A stretch of 64,000 nt of DNA from Aspidapion aeneum (GCA_963576565.1 OY755038.1:137985624-138049623); one strand, 5' to 3'; positions 9,805 to 20,770 are shown, counted from the stretch's first letter. The notes: generated by a model not told the origin, from the letters alone. Made by a program: numbers and translations.

Positions 9805-11073
9805 TTGATGCTTACTAGACAAGGAACGGCAAAGATGGAAGATCTAACTAAAATGATGCAGGCTCTAGCAGCTCAAATGGCTCAAAACCAGAACGATATA
9901 AGACAGACCATTGAGCAAAATCAGGACAATATGAGACAGACCATTGAACAAAACCAGGGCGATATGAAACGGACCATGGACGACATGAAGCAGACCATGG
10001 AACAAAACCAGAACGACATGAAACAGACATTTCAGCAAAGATTAGATGGCATTCAAGAAAACTTCGATCAAATAAAGAGCAACTCTCAACAGCTGAGAGA
10101 GGAGTTCAAGATAGCAACCGAAGACCTTAAGGAAGACATAACTCATAGAATGCAGAATGTAGAAGAAAAAGTGGAGCCCAAACTACAGAATGTTAGAGAA
10201 GAAGTTTTTCAAACCATGGAAGAAAAATTCTGGGACGTGTCAAAACAGCTTATACAGCTCCAAAAAGAACACAACAAAATGAAAGCTCAGGGATGTGTTG
10301 TGAATTCCAATCAAAACATTAAGCCTCCAAATTTTGATGGTACGTCTTCCTGGTCTACCTACAAACAACAATTTGAAGCTGCCGCCGCTGCAAATGGTTG
10401 GGACGATGAGGAAAAAGCTAGAGCATTATAAGTAGCTCTACGAGAACCTGCTCTGGGACTTTTACGGTCCATTCCAGTCGAACAAAAACAGAATTATAAC
10501 GCTTTAGTAGCAGCGTTAGAAAGAAGATATGGAGATGAACATTTACGAAATTTGCATTGGTCAGAATTAAATATTCGCCAACAAAGAGCAGGGGAGTCAT
10601 TACAAGAGTATGAAGCGGATATCAGGAGGCTGATGTACTTGGCTTACCCAGAAATGCCAGAAAATTACAGAGATCCCTTTACGGTAGATCGCTTTATTAA
10701 CGGCTTGCGAGACACGGACTTAGCAAAGTTACTTCGTCGAGAACGCTTCCATAACAGCAGTGAAGTGTTGATTCGAGCCCTTGAAATTGAATCATCAAAT
10801 AATATGTCCAGGCCAAAAGTAAGAGCTGTTTCAATTCAGGAGGGAGAAGAAATGAGCACTGGAGAGGAGGTCAACTTAAAAACGCTAAACCAACTGTTTC
10901 AGTCACTGATAGAGAAGATTGATTCTTTGAAAGAAAGCAGACGATCCCCTCCAAATGTAAAGTGTTTCAGATGCGGACGTACAGGGCATATTCAACGCGA
11001 TTGTCGCGTCCTAATAAGGTCTCGCTCGCCCTCTAGCGGGACAGAGTACCGAAGAAGAGATCAGGAAAACTAA
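9805..11073 (+). pseudogene. gag: Gypsy-1 gag with one premature stop
   Basis: The frame runs 422 codons apart from a single TAA at 10429-10431, where one base change from a Gln codon would explain it. Residues about 25-90 are a string of 11-residue repeats (EQNQ-DM-QTI) that should form a coiled coil. The middle part matches the capsid-like retrotransposon gag domain (the ALREPALGLL and YLLEYEADIRRL-like stretches; here LQEYEADIRRL). A CCHC zinc knuckle, CFRCGRTGHIQRDC, starts at residue 387. Gag would build the virus-like particle and bind element RNA. The stop would release a 208-residue N-terminal piece with no zinc knuckle and block the route to pol unless read through. The frame overlaps pol by 37 bp. 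Confidence 0.85.
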
Positions 11074-14000
11074 AACTAGTCAACGCAGAGGGGTGTGTGA
11101 CTGGAGAATCCGCCGACGTGTTGGGGCAGACAGACATAGACCTACAGCTGGGGAGGTTGAAGATTCGCCACTCGGTATTAGTTGCAGACATAGAAGACGA
11201 ATTTATCTTGGGAATGGACCTGATAAGTAAACATGGATTTGCGTTTGATAATAAACTTAATACCCTAAGATTTGGGAACGAAGAGTTCATTTTGTCAAAT
11301 AGTCACATCAATAAAGAACCAATAAAGGTGGTGGCAGTATGCACAACAAGACTAGTCGGTAACAGTGAGACCATAATTTTTGGGAGGCTAGAAAGTAAAA
11401 CATCAAGCTGCGTCGGACTCATAAGCCAACAAAACACACCCAACACCTACCTCGTTGCAAAATCACTAGTTAAAACCGATAAAGACATCCCGATTAGAGT
11501 CGCCAATATTTTCCCAAATAGTGTCAAAATTAATAAGGGGGAGGTGGTAGCATTATTTGAACCAGTACAGAAAGTAACAAGATGTGAAGAGCCAACTTCC
11601 GAGGATACAAGCAAGTTACCAATGGAGGTACTTCAGCAATTTGAGACAACTTGGCAACATCTCACTTCAGAAGAATTTAGTAAAGCGAGAGAGTTTATAG
11701 AAGAACAAAGTAATATCTTCGAAACTAGGAGTAGTTCGGGACGCACAAACCTTATTCAACATGCTATCAACACTGGCGATGCCCAACCGATAAGACAGCC
11801 CCCAAGAAGACTACCAATGGCCAAGCAAGAAGAAGTTCACAATCTCATTAATAAAATGCTCAGCGACGGTGTTATTCAAGAGTCATCAAGTCCTTGGTCA
11901 TCTCCTGTGGTGTTGGTCACTAAAAAGGATGGAAGTACTAGATTTTGTGTCGACTACAGGAAACTTAACGATGTGACCAAGAAAGATAGTTACCCACTAC
12001 CAAGAATAGACGACACATTAACAATGTTGGCAGGATCATATTGGTTTTCTACTCTTGACCTGAAAAGTGGGTATTGGCAAGTAGGAATCTTTGAAGGAGC
12101 TAAAGAGAAGACTGCATTCTCTGCTGGAAGTGGACTTTATCAGTTTAATGTGATGCCATTTGGCCTGTGCAATGCCCCAGCTACATTTGAAAGACTAATG
12201 GAAGTCGTTCTACGAGGCCTTACTTGGAAAACCTGCCTAGTCTATTTGGATGATGTCATAGTAATGGGGAAATCATTTCAAGATCATCTAGATAATTTAC
12301 GAGAAGTATTCTCAAGAATCAGGAACGCAAATCTTAAATTGAACTCAAAGAAATGTTTTCTGTTCCAAGAAAAAGTTGAGTTCCTGGGTCACGTCGTTTC
12401 CCGAGAAGGCATCCATACCGACGAAAAGAAGTTACAAGCAATAAAAGAATGGCCTCAACCTCGTGACAAACATGAATTGAGAAGCTTTTTGGGTCTGTGT
12501 ACATACTACAGACGATTTGTAGAAGGATTCGCCAAAATAGCGTCTCCATTACATAGACTTACAGAAGATAAAGCTTCTTACAGATGGAATACTGAATGTG
12601 ACCAAGCATTTAGAAGACTAAAGGCAGCATTATGTTCTAGTCCGATTCTTGCATATCCCATTCCCAAAGGTAAATTCATATTAGATACTGATGCCAGCAA
12701 CGATGGCATAGGAGCAGTACTCTCCCAAGTACAAGATGGAGAAGAACGGGTCATCGAATTTTTCAGCAAAAAGCTATCCAAACCAGAGAGAAATTATTGT
12801 GTTACCAGAAAGGAGCTCCTAGCCATCATTAAATCCGTAGATCACTTTCACAAATATCTCTATGGACAAGAGTTTCTGATTAGAACGGATCATGCTGCGT
12901 TACAGTGGCTCATGAAAATGAAACAACCTGAGGGGCAAGTCGCGAGATGGATAGAAAAGCTACAACAATACCATTATCAAATTAAGCACCGAGCGGGAAG
13001 GGTGCATAATAATGCGGATGCATTGTCCAGAAGACCTTGCCCTGAGGATTGTAAACATTGCAGGAAAATTGACCAGAAAGAAGGAATTACCTACGTGCGC
13101 CAGATAAAGTTAGAACCAGATGAAGAATGGATGTCGGCTTCGATTAGAACCACACAACTTAACGACAAAGATGTAGGACCTATCTTGCGATTGAAAGAAG
13201 ATAACAAGCCACGACCATCATGGCAAGATATCGCAAACCAAGGAGTGATATTCAAATCACTGTGGGCACAATGGGATTCACTGATAGTAGAGGAAAACAT
13301 CCTTAAACGTGCCGATGGCCTTACTGTGGTTAATCAAGTAGTGGTTCCTAGGAGCATGGTAGACAATATAGTGGCCGAATGCCATGGTGGAAAATCAGGC
13401 GCGCACCTAGGCATAAATAAAACCATGGACAAAATTCGAAACCGATTTTATTGGGTCAATTACTTTCAAGATGTGAAAAACTGGTGCCGCCGATGTTCGA
13501 CTTGTGCAGCCAGCCAAGGTCCCAAAACAAGGTCCAGAGGTCAAATGAAACAATATAACGTAGGTCTGCCATTCGAACGCATTGCTATTGATGTGGCCGG
13601 ACCATTTCCAGAAACTAAAAAGGGCAACAAATACATCCTTGTTGTCATGGATTACTTTAGCAAATGGCCAGAAGTTTTTGCTTTGCCTAACCAAGAGGCC
13701 GCTACAGTTGCAGAAGTTCTGGTAAATGATGTTTTCAGCCGATTTGGCATTCCTTTGGAACTACATTCAGATCAAGGAAGAAACTTTGAATCAAAGCTCT
13801 TCCAGAATCTCTGTGACCTTTTAGGAATACATAAAACACGGACTACGGCTTTACATCCGCAGTCAGATGGCATGGTTGAAAGATTTAATAAAACAATAGA
13901 AGAACATCTGTGCAAAGTTGTTGATGAGCACCAAAGAGATTGGGACCAATATATTCCATTGTTTTTGATGGCCTATAGAACCGCCATTCACAATACGACA

Positions 14001-14435
14001 GGAGCTACTCCATCTAGTATCCTGTTTGGTAGAGAACTGCGTTTACCATGTGATATCATGTTTGGTTCACCTGAAGAAGAACACTTAGAGGTTAATGACT
14101 ATGTCGAACGTTTAAGGCAAAAGCTGCACGATATCCATGAAGTGGTTAGAGAGCGAATAGAAATAGCCAGTGACCGCATGAAAGCGAGATATGACCTGAA
14201 AGCAAACTCTTCAGGGTTCAAAGAGAATGATCAAGTCTGGCTATACAATCCTCAACGCAAGAAAGGAAGATCACCTAAGTTGACACCACCATGGGAAGGG
14301 CCTTATAAAGTTGTTAAGAGAATTAATGATGTAGTCTACCGAATCCAGAGAAGTCCGAAGTCCAAGATGAAAGTTGTTCATCTAGACAGACTAAAACCTT
14401 ACCTGGGAAATGTTGATCGAGACGATCAAACCTGA
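11037..14435 (+). CDS. pol: Gypsy-1 pol: partial protease, RT, RNase H, integrase
   Basis: This frame is -1 relative to gag and opens at 11037, after a TAG at 11034; it has no obvious ATG and would be made by -1 frameshifting, with ggaaaac just before the gag stop (11064-11070) a candidate slip site. Counting from codon 11097: C-terminal retropepsin block ILGMD at 37-41; RT with the VDYRKLN motif and catalytic YLDD at 383-386; RNase H with DTDAS at 530; HHCC zinc region; integrase core with D832, D892 and E928 (D-60-D-35-E spacing); GPY/F-type end (PPWEGPYKVV). The N-terminal protease half with the D-T/S-G triad is absent in all frames, so a deletion removed it. Stop TGA sits 12 bp before the 3' LTR. 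No env follows. Confidence 0.9.
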   Translation, partial: RDRVPKKRSGKLKLVNAEGCVTGESADVLGQTDIDLQLGRLKIRHSVLVADIEDEFILGMDLISKHGFAFDNKLNTLRFGNEEFILSNSHINKEPIKVVAVCTTRLVGNSETIIFGRLESKTSSCVGLISQQNTPNTYLVAKSLVKTDKDIPIRVANIFPNSVKINKGEVVALFEPVQKVTRCEEPTSEDTSKLPMEVLQQFETTWQHLTSEEFSKAREFIEEQSNIFETRSSSGRTNLIQHAINTGDAQPIRQPPRRLPMAKQEEVHNLINKMLSDGVIQESSSPWSSPVVLVTKKDGSTRFCVDYRKLNDVTKKDSYPLPRIDDTLTMLAGSYWFSTLDLKSGYWQVGIFEGAKEKTAFSAGSGLYQFNVMPFGLCNAPATFERLMEVVLRGLTWKTCLVYLDDVIVMGKSFQDHLDNLREVFSRIRNANLKLNSKKCFLFQEKVEFLGHVVSREGIHTDEKKLQAIKEWPQPRDKHELRSFLGLCTYYRRFVEGFAKIASPLHRLTEDKASYRWNTECDQAFRRLKAALCSSPILAYPIPKGKFILDTDASNDGIGAVLSQVQDGEERVIEFFSKKLSKPERNYCVTRKELLAIIKSVDHFHKYLYGQEFLIRTDHAALQWLMKMKQPEGQVARWIEKLQQYHYQIKHRAGRVHNNADALSRRPCPEDCKHCRKIDQKEGITYVRQIKLEPDEEWMSASIRTTQLNDKDVGPILRLKEDNKPRPSWQDIANQGVIFKSLWAQWDSLIVEENILKRADGLTVVNQVVVPRSMVDNIVAECHGGKSGAHLGINKTMDKIRNRFYWVNYFQDVKNWCRRCSTCAASQGPKTRSRGQMKQYNVGLPFERIAIDVAGPFPETKKGNKYILVVMDYFSKWPEVFALPNQEAATVAEVLVNDVFSRFGIPLELHSDQGRNFESKLFQNLCDLLGIHKTRTTALHPQSDGMVERFNKTIEEHLCKVVDEHQRDWDQYIPLFLMAYRTAIHNTTGATPSSILFGRELRLPCDIMFGSPEEEHLEVNDYVERLRQKLHDIHEVVRERIEIASDRMKARYDLKANSSGFKENDQVWLYNPQRKKGRSPKLTPPWEGPYKVVKRINDVVYRIQRSPKSKMKVVHLDRLKPYLGNVDRDDQT

Positions 14436-14447
14436 AGAGGAGGATAG
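14436..14447 (+). other. Gypsy-1 polypurine tract
   Basis: agaggaggatag lies between the pol stop and the 3' LTR. It is the expected primer site for plus-strand DNA synthesis. Confidence 0.8.
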
Positions 14448-14853
14448 TGTTACAAATTTAAGTTATTTAAATTTTATAATTGGAATTTATTTAGGTTTAG
14501 TGTAGTATTAGGTTGATTTATCTTAAGGTTGTATTCTTAGTCTAGGTTTTAGTTGCGTTATCTGTGACTTGCGGTCGTAATAATACGAGAACTTTCCGGA
14601 CGTCGAAGGCTGCCGGAAAGTTCGAGAGAGATGGACGATCCTATATATATAGAGCCGGGGTCGCGCACCAGGCAGTCAGTCTGAGATAACCAATGGTAGT
14701 GATCGCGAAGTTAATAGGCGGATTAAAGTAGTGAATTATTCGCAAGTTCTTAGTAAGTTTAAGTGCGTATTTTTGTACATAATTTGTCGAAATAAATTGA
14801 CGTATCGTTTTCAACAATTACGAGTTTTAATTTGTCGTTGTGAACCCGTAACA
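14448..14853 (+). repeat. Gypsy-1 3' LTR
   Basis: 406 bp, tgttac...gtaaca, matching the 5' LTR with few differences. It keeps 8 bp (cgaaggct-like) that the 5' LTR lacks in its dyad. Confidence 0.95.
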
Positions 14854-15120
14854 ATATTATATATTATATATATCTATATATTTAAATTAAGTAAGTTTAT
14901 TCAATATTTAGAGTCATTTAGAATAAAACTGTAGGTATTGGTAAAAGGATAATAACAATATTAAATAATAAAGATAACACAACAACTGCAAAATAAAAAG
15001 ACGGACGGACGGACGGACAGATGGACAGACGGACGGACAGACGGTCAGACGGACAGTCGGACAGATGGACAGACAGACACCATAGCTCACCCTACTTATA
15101 GTATACGTGTGAGCTAAAAC
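14854..15120. repeat. (ta)n remnant, (ggac)n microsatellite and palindromic motif
   Basis: The (ta)n tract resumes after Gypsy-1. A tetramer tract of ggac/agac variants spans 15000-15076 and runs into the motif agctcaccctacttatagta-tacgtgtgagct (15083-15117), a palindromic marker seen again at 18173, 18298, 20726 and 50266. Confidence 0.7.
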
Positions 15121-15599
15121 ATTATACTTGGTATTACACTGGTCCACTGGTCGGGTCCCCGGGTGTCGCAAAGAGGTTTTTTTTGTGGACCAAAATTATT
15201 TAAAATTACCTATATTATACATACATTAATTGTGTTAGCTTAGGTGCCCAAAAATTGGGAGAGTATTTTATTTGCAAATTATTTTTGATTATTTTTCTTT
15301 ATTTACTATTTTTAAAATTCTCATTATAATCGGATTAGTAGTTTACACCGATTGATTTTTAACGCTGCACAAGTCAAATTTAGTGGAAATTAGGAAAAGT
15401 GATTATTAATCAATTCAACACTTCCCTAATAGCAAGTAGATTATCGTAGTCCACGTGGAGTGAAAATCTGCAATGCACCAGGTGTACAGATGCAATGTGA
15501 TTGGCTCATTTTTCTGAAATTACGGTTTTAATTGGTATATAGCATTTGCTCTGCGTCCTGTATTCTCGCTATTTTAAGTCAGTATCACCGTCAACCGTG
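15121..15599. other. non-coding stretch with a dispersed repeat
   Basis: The piece at about 15233-15275 (ttagcttaggtgccca, then attgg-agagtattt) matches 20759-20805, so it is part of the same family as the gtgtgagct repeats. The 15480-15599 part may be 5' flank of the transposase remnant that follows. Confidence 0.4.
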
Positions 15600-16016
15600 A
15601 TGAACGATGACGACGCGGTTGTAGCGGCCGGCGCTCTTCTGATTATTGAGAGTTTGAGAAGAAAAAATAAAAAAGAGCAGCGAAAAGAATGGTCCAGACG
15701 TCTGTATTTACAAAGACAAAATTTAAGTTTACTGAGAGATATGGACTAATTACATTTCAAAAACTTTACCAGAATATCTGCAGAGGATTTTGAAAACTTA
15801 ATTTGTCTAGTGGGTCCTAAAATATTCAAGAAAGATACCCAACTTCGACATGCTATACCTGTTCAAGATCGCTTAGCTATTGCTCTACGTTTTTTAGCAA
15901 CAGGGGACTCTTTCACTAGTCTACACTACCTATTTAAAGTATCAAAACAACGAGTTGGTTTTATAGTTATAGAGACCTGCAATGCCCTTATTGAAAAATT
16001 GAAACATGAAATAAAG
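15600..16016 (+). pseudogene. HARBI1/PIF-Harbinger transposase exon, broken
   Basis: From the ATG at 15600 the frame reads MNDDDAVVAAGALLIIE, a basic patch (RRKNKKEQRKEWSRR) and then an in-frame TAA at 15747-15749. Beyond it the same frame continues NFTRISAEDFENLICLVGP and LAIALRFLATGDSFTSLHY, characteristic of the N-terminal and helix-turn-helix region of PIF/Harbinger transposases and HARBI1-like proteins. The frame runs to an AAG|GTAAAT donor at 16016. The catalytic DDE part would be in later exons and is not seen. The intron was then hit by a ccgggtgggcc-type element nine bases past the donor. The early stop and missing 3' part make this a pseudogene. Confidence 0.8.
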
Positions 16017-16025
16017 GTAAATATA

Positions 16026-16150
16026 CCGGGTGGCCCAAAAAAAAGGCATGAAATGATTTTTATTATCACTTTTGAACGAATTGGTCTGGGTTTTGACCAA
16101 AAATATTTTTTGTCCGCTATCAAATTCCAAGATGGCACACAGAATCAAAG
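16026..16150 (+). mobile_element. terminal fragment of the ccgggtgggcc TIR family
   Basis: Starts ccgggtggcccaaaa after a TA and continues for about 125 bp similar to the left end of the element at 22818 (cattataacttttgaac, ccaagatgg). The other end is not found, so it is a fragment. Confidence 0.65.
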
Positions 16151-16422
16151 GTAGGGTAGACCGGGTACTGCCCACTTTTTATAAATGTGCTACTAAAAAA
16201 TCTTGAGCTGATTCAATTGTTTTCTTTTTTGTTCTGTCAATAGCTACAACTTTAGACATACAAAAACAATATGACACAAATCCCTAAAATTAAAAAAACT
16301 TTTGGTTGTTTGTAAACGGCACTTTTTACATATATATGAGGTACATATTTTGTCACATGATGTAGGAGTTAAGGCATACAAAATTTGCTGTAATTACTTT
16401 GTAGTCCTCCCTGGTCCTAGCT

Positions 16423-16475
16423 AGAGACCCTGTATGTATGACATATTTTAAATATGTCATACATACAGGGTCTCT
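16423..16475. repeat. perfect 26-bp inverted repeat
   Basis: Arms 16423-16448 and 16450-16475 are exact reverse complements around one T (agagaccctgtatgtatgac...). The flanks share tcctagc. Its right tail repeats the centre once more (aaatatgtcatg, 16480-16491). Confidence 0.85.
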
Positions 16476-18172
16476 ATTTAAAATATGTCATGTCCTAGCC
16501 ATCTCGCCGCCTGTCATTCCCCCTCACCCTCTTCAAAAACCATATTCGCATAACTTTCACAAATATGGAGCGATTTCAAAACTTCTTGCTGCACACGGTT
16601 TAAGAATTTTTCAACAGCATTTTACTACTTCCCTCTCCCTCTCCCTCCCCCACCTTGACTCAATGTTTGTAGAAACGCACCTATCTACGAGTAATGCTAA
16701 ATGAATGAAAAATGCATTCTTTCTATAAGGCTGAATAAGAATTAAAAAATTGATGTAAAAAATAAATTAACAAAAAACACCCAACTGCTAAATCTACTTG
16801 CTAAAATTACCCAAAAACCTAATTCATGAAAATACAAAACTGTATAATTTTGTAAGTGCGCTTTGGGCATCAAAACTAACTAAAGATTGAAGCATATCGT
16901 ACATTATAAGTATATCTATTACAGTTTGTGATACCTATCAATTTTATACTCAACTGCGACTATAGTAGGCAGGTTATTTATTTTTCTTATAAACAAGTTT
17001 AATATTTATTTATTATTATTCAAACATATTAACTAGTGGTAAAGTTTTTTTTACTTAGTAACTAAACTAAATGAACCGAACCGCATAAATTAATTTAATC
17101 AATTTTCCTCAATGTCGTAGTTTACATATGTTTTGTCAGCTGAATAATCAGATGCGTATTGAAATTAAGGATATGAAGGTTCAATACTTTTTGAGCGTTG
17201 TGCGGGAGATGGATGGTCCATTCAATTTTTTAATTGCCAAGTAAAAAAAAAACGACTGCACCCACTGAACAAACAAGAAGGAATAAATCTCTTTGTGGTA
17301 TTCCGATTTACCGACAAGCCTCGGAAAATGTTTTGCGCCTTCGCCGTGACGTATTGACTTGCAAAATTTGTTGCAGCGCGGTCTGTGCTTTTGAAGTATA
17401 CGTATTCACTCACACACACTCCGCGCATTTTCGCCGAAAATGTTTGTCCTGTTTGTGGTGTTTGATGCGCGCTGTGTTCCCAGATTGCAAAATTACATAA
17501 GCATTGCATAGACACGTACTCACTGAGCGAACATTTTCGGCGAAAATGTGAGTGTTTGTAGTGTTTTGTTGCAAGTCAATACCCACTTTAACATTGCAGG
17601 TCCAGCCAGCGGAAGCATGAGTTGACACACAAAACTATAATTTCAATTTATCTAGTTCTGGCACTTAGAAGACGATATTATAATATAGCCTTTTAAAACG
17701 TTTTTCACAAATTCGATCAACTATTATATAAAGCAGTAGGTAGATACTGGCCGAAAATCGAATTAATTCTTGATGCCTTTTTAGTCATTTTGATCTATAA
17801 TTATTTACTGTATCTCAATAACCGAACCGAAAATCGAATTAATTCTTATTGAGTTTTTAGTAATTTGATCTATAATTATTTACTGTATCAGAATAAATAT
17901 GTGCCTTATTTGGCAATTCCTTTAAAAATAAGGGTTTGACAACCAAATTAGGTGGTGGTGACATGCCCCAAGAGGTAGATTTTTGAGATATTTCATTTGT
18001 TTTAACAGGTTAGTTTCCATTTTTTAAAGAAAAATATTACGACGATTCTTTTCATTAAGCTCCTAAAAAAATATAGTTTTAAAAACTTAAATAATTCACC
18101 AAGTAAATAAGTGGTAACATGCAATCTTTTTATATTCAACTCTTACTCAATTATTCCAAAAAAAATTATTAT
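16476..18172. other. non-coding region with short duplications
   Basis: A diverged inverted repeat centred on cattttcgccgaaaatg occurs at about 17427 and 17528. A tandem duplication of about 80 bp (cgaaaatcgaattaattctt...tatttactgtatc) lies at 17745-17820 and 17828-17893. No credible gene. Confidence 0.45.
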
Positions 18173-18743
18173 TAGCTCACACATATACTATACTATAGTA
18201 GTGTGAGCTATGGTAATCCTAATTTTTTCGAGAAAAAAAAAGTAGCTCCGATTTCAAAATTTTTTATATATCTTTGCGTTTCAGATGATTTTGAAACTTT
18301 TAGCACACACATACTATACTATAGTAGTGTGAGCTATGGTGATCCTAATTTTTTCGAGAAAAAAAACGTTGCTCCGATTTCAAAAATTTTTATACATCTT
18401 TGCGTTTCAGATGATTTTAAAACTTTTTTGTCGCGCCGTCTGTCTGTCTGTCTGTCTGTCTGTAACGACCAACCGCTTGGCCGATTTTAATGAAATTTGG
18501 TAGCTAGGCTGGGTCTTGGGTCGAGATGGTCCCATTTAAAAATGAACAAAATCCATCGAACACAAGCCAAATAAAAGGGCGGGGGAAGATTTAAAAAATT
18601 AGAGTTTATGTGAAAATATGGCGTGTGTGATATCAAACGAAAGGTAATTGAGTATGGAGTTAAACAAAATACATTTTAGTTTTTTTTCTTCAAAAAGGGT
18701 GGGGGTAGATTTCAAAAATTAGAGTTTATGTAAAAATAAGGCG
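18173..18743. repeat. palindrome/microsatellite repeat family, left part
   Basis: Palindromes built on agctcaca-atactatactatagta-tgtgagct lie at 18173-18211 and 18298-18335, each followed by the same ~120-bp unit (tttttcgagaaaaaa, tccgatttcaaaa, ctttgcgtttcagatgattt). A (gtct)6 tract is at 18437-18462, then accgcttggccgattttaat and ~120-135-bp tandem units with gggtgggggtagattt and tatcaaacgaaaggtaattg. Non-coding; the set recurs after the jockey insertion. Confidence 0.7.
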
Positions 18744-20426
18744 TTTTTTTTTTTTTTTTTTTTTATTTGTCAAACACACTGTGTTTTTTTTTTAATTACA
18801 ATCTAGTCAGTAAGACTAATTAGCAATTTTGTTTTAACTTAATTTACTAGAAAAGTCAGATTTAAACTTAGGGTTCACTCAACAGTTCTCCCCGCTTTGT
18901 TTAGTCTGTAACTCACAATTGTGTTGTGTTTATAGCATTATTTTGTTTTATGTGTAATTCACTTAGTTTACTAGCTCAAACGGCTTCACTCTTTTTAGTC
19001 GTCGAACTAGCATAGTATTGTCTAGAAGCTGAATTGCTTCCACATTCACATGCCGATGGAGTCTATCTTCATGGCTTTTTGCGTACTTTTTTATAGTCTC
19101 TGCTACAGTTTCGATTTTTAGATCTCGATGAAGGTCACTATTTCGAACGTACCAAGGTGCATTCACAATGTTTCTTAATACTTTATTTTGAAATCTCTGT
19201 ACAACTAGAATGTTACTCTCTTTAGCACAACCCCATAGTTGAATACCATATGTCCATACTGGTTTCAGTATTTGTCTATAAAGCAGTAACTTATTATGAA
19301 TTGTTAAATTGGACTTCCTTCCAATTAGCCAGTTCATTTTTCTATACCTTATCTCAAGTTCTTCTTTTTTTTTCTTAACATGTGCTTTCCAGCGCAATTT
19401 GGCATCAAGTGTCATACCTAGATATTTTGCCTGATTCGAATATGGTACTGGAATGTTGTTAATTGTTATTTGTATGTGATTTATATTTTTGTTTGTAAAA
19501 TCAACATAAATTGATTTGGTTTCATTTAATTTTATTCGCCACTTTGTGGTCCAACTGTTAATTTGGGTGACTGCATCCTGAAGTTTTTCTATGCATTTTT
19601 CAATAGATTTTTCTACCGTCAATAAACCAGTATCATCGGCAAATGTTGCTAAGTGACAATTTTCTGGCTTTGGGATATCACAAGTGAATAATAAGTATAG
19701 ATAAGGGCCTAGTACGCTACCCTGGGGCACGCCTGCTTGAATTTCTCTTAAATTTGAGTATGAGTCTTCCTGTTTTACTCTAAAATGTCTATCAGATATG
19801 TATGATTCCAAAATATCCGAATATTGTTTTGGCAGAAACCTTTTTAGTTTAAAATTAAGGCCTTCATGCCACACTTTGTCAAATGCTTGTGCTACATCTA
19901 GAAAAACTGCAGAACAAACTTTTCCCTCTTCTAGTGCTTTTTCTATTATATTAGTAATTCTGTGTACTTGATCTATCGTGGAATGCTTGTGTCGAAAACC
20001 AAATTGATGAGATGGAATAATTTCTTGTCTTTCTATGATGGGTTTTATTCTTTTAAGCAATAATTTTGGCTTGGAGCTTGGATATAATTGGCAGCAAAGA
20101 TATTGGCCTGTAAGATGACACGTCATGGAGTGGTTTTCCCGGTTTTGGAATCATGATAACTTCTGCAACTTTCCACAGTTTAGGTACATACCTAAGCCTA
20201 AAAGACGCATTAATTAGGTTGCATAGTTTTACAATAGCTTTTCTGGGGAGTTGTTTTATGACTACCCCGTTAATAAGATCATACCCTGGGGCTTTTTTCG
20301 AATTAATATTTTTGATTTCTGTTAATATTTCTTTTGGTGATGTAAGCTTAATATGGTCCTCGATTTGATGGGGTTCATTTAAATGAAAGTGTTCATCTGG
20401 TGCTTCGTGGGGCTGAAATGTTTTTT
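18744..20426 (-). mobile_element. 5'-truncated jockey-like non-LTR retrotransposon
   Basis: On the reverse strand the element ends in a 21-base A run (T run 18744-18764) and starts abruptly inside the endonuclease-RT linker near 20426. It lies within the tandem repeat family, which resumes on the other side with about 16 bp of target missing and no target duplication. Confidence 0.85.
18963..20423 (-). pseudogene. jockey-like reverse transcriptase, truncated and frameshifted
   Basis: The upstream part (20423 to about 20075) reads NSKKAPGYDLI and SSYRPISLLPIISKL, classical RT motifs 0-1. A frameshift at about 20065-20078 moves to the long open frame ending at 18963. That frame has HQFGFRHKHST, SAVFLDVAQAFDKVWH (first Asp), GVPQGSVLGP and the catalytic FADD (19643-19632), followed by the thumb and the region with WTYGIQLWGCA typical of jockey/CR1-group elements. 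The endonuclease domain is missing. About 200 bp of 3' UTR precede the A tail. Confidence 0.85.
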
Positions 20427-20770
20427 CTAAATGAAAGGTAATTGAGTATGGAGTTAAACAAAATACATTTTAGTTTTTTTTTCTTCAAAAAGGGTGGGGG
20501 TAGATTTCAAAAATTAGAGTTTATGTAAAAATATGGCGTGTGTGATATCAAACGAAAGGTAATTGAGTCCGGAGTTAAACAAAATACATTTTAGTTTTTG
20601 TTTTTTTAATGGTGGGGGTAGATTTCAAAAATTTAAGTTTAGGTCATTTCATGGCTTGAGTGGTATCAAACAAAAGGTAATTTAGTCTGGAGTTGATTAA
20701 GATATATTTCAGTTTTTAGTTTTATTAGCTCGCACGTACACCATAACTATAGTACCTAGTGTGAGCTTAG
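20427..20770. repeat. repeat family, right part
   Basis: Two to three further ~125-bp units (aaaggtaattgag, ggagttaaacaaaatacatttta, gggtgggggtagattt) end in the palindromic motif at 20726-20769 (ttagctcgcac...gtgtgagct). Confidence 0.7.

Larger units (their letters stand above)
8536..14853 (+). mobile_element. Gypsy-1: young Ty3/gypsy LTR retrotransposon, defective
   Basis: A full-length 6318-bp element: LTR, tRNA-Leu-type primer site, long repetitive leader, gag, pol, purine tract, LTR. It is flanked by the 4-bp duplication atat (8532-8535, 14854-14857) and sits inside a (ta)n tract. LTRs differ by about four substitutions plus an 8-bp indel over 400 bp, so insertion was recent. Defects are one in-frame stop in gag and loss of the N-terminal, catalytic half of the retropepsin. 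RT, RNase H and integrase are intact. A related LTR lies on the reverse strand at 63599-64000. Confidence 0.95.
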
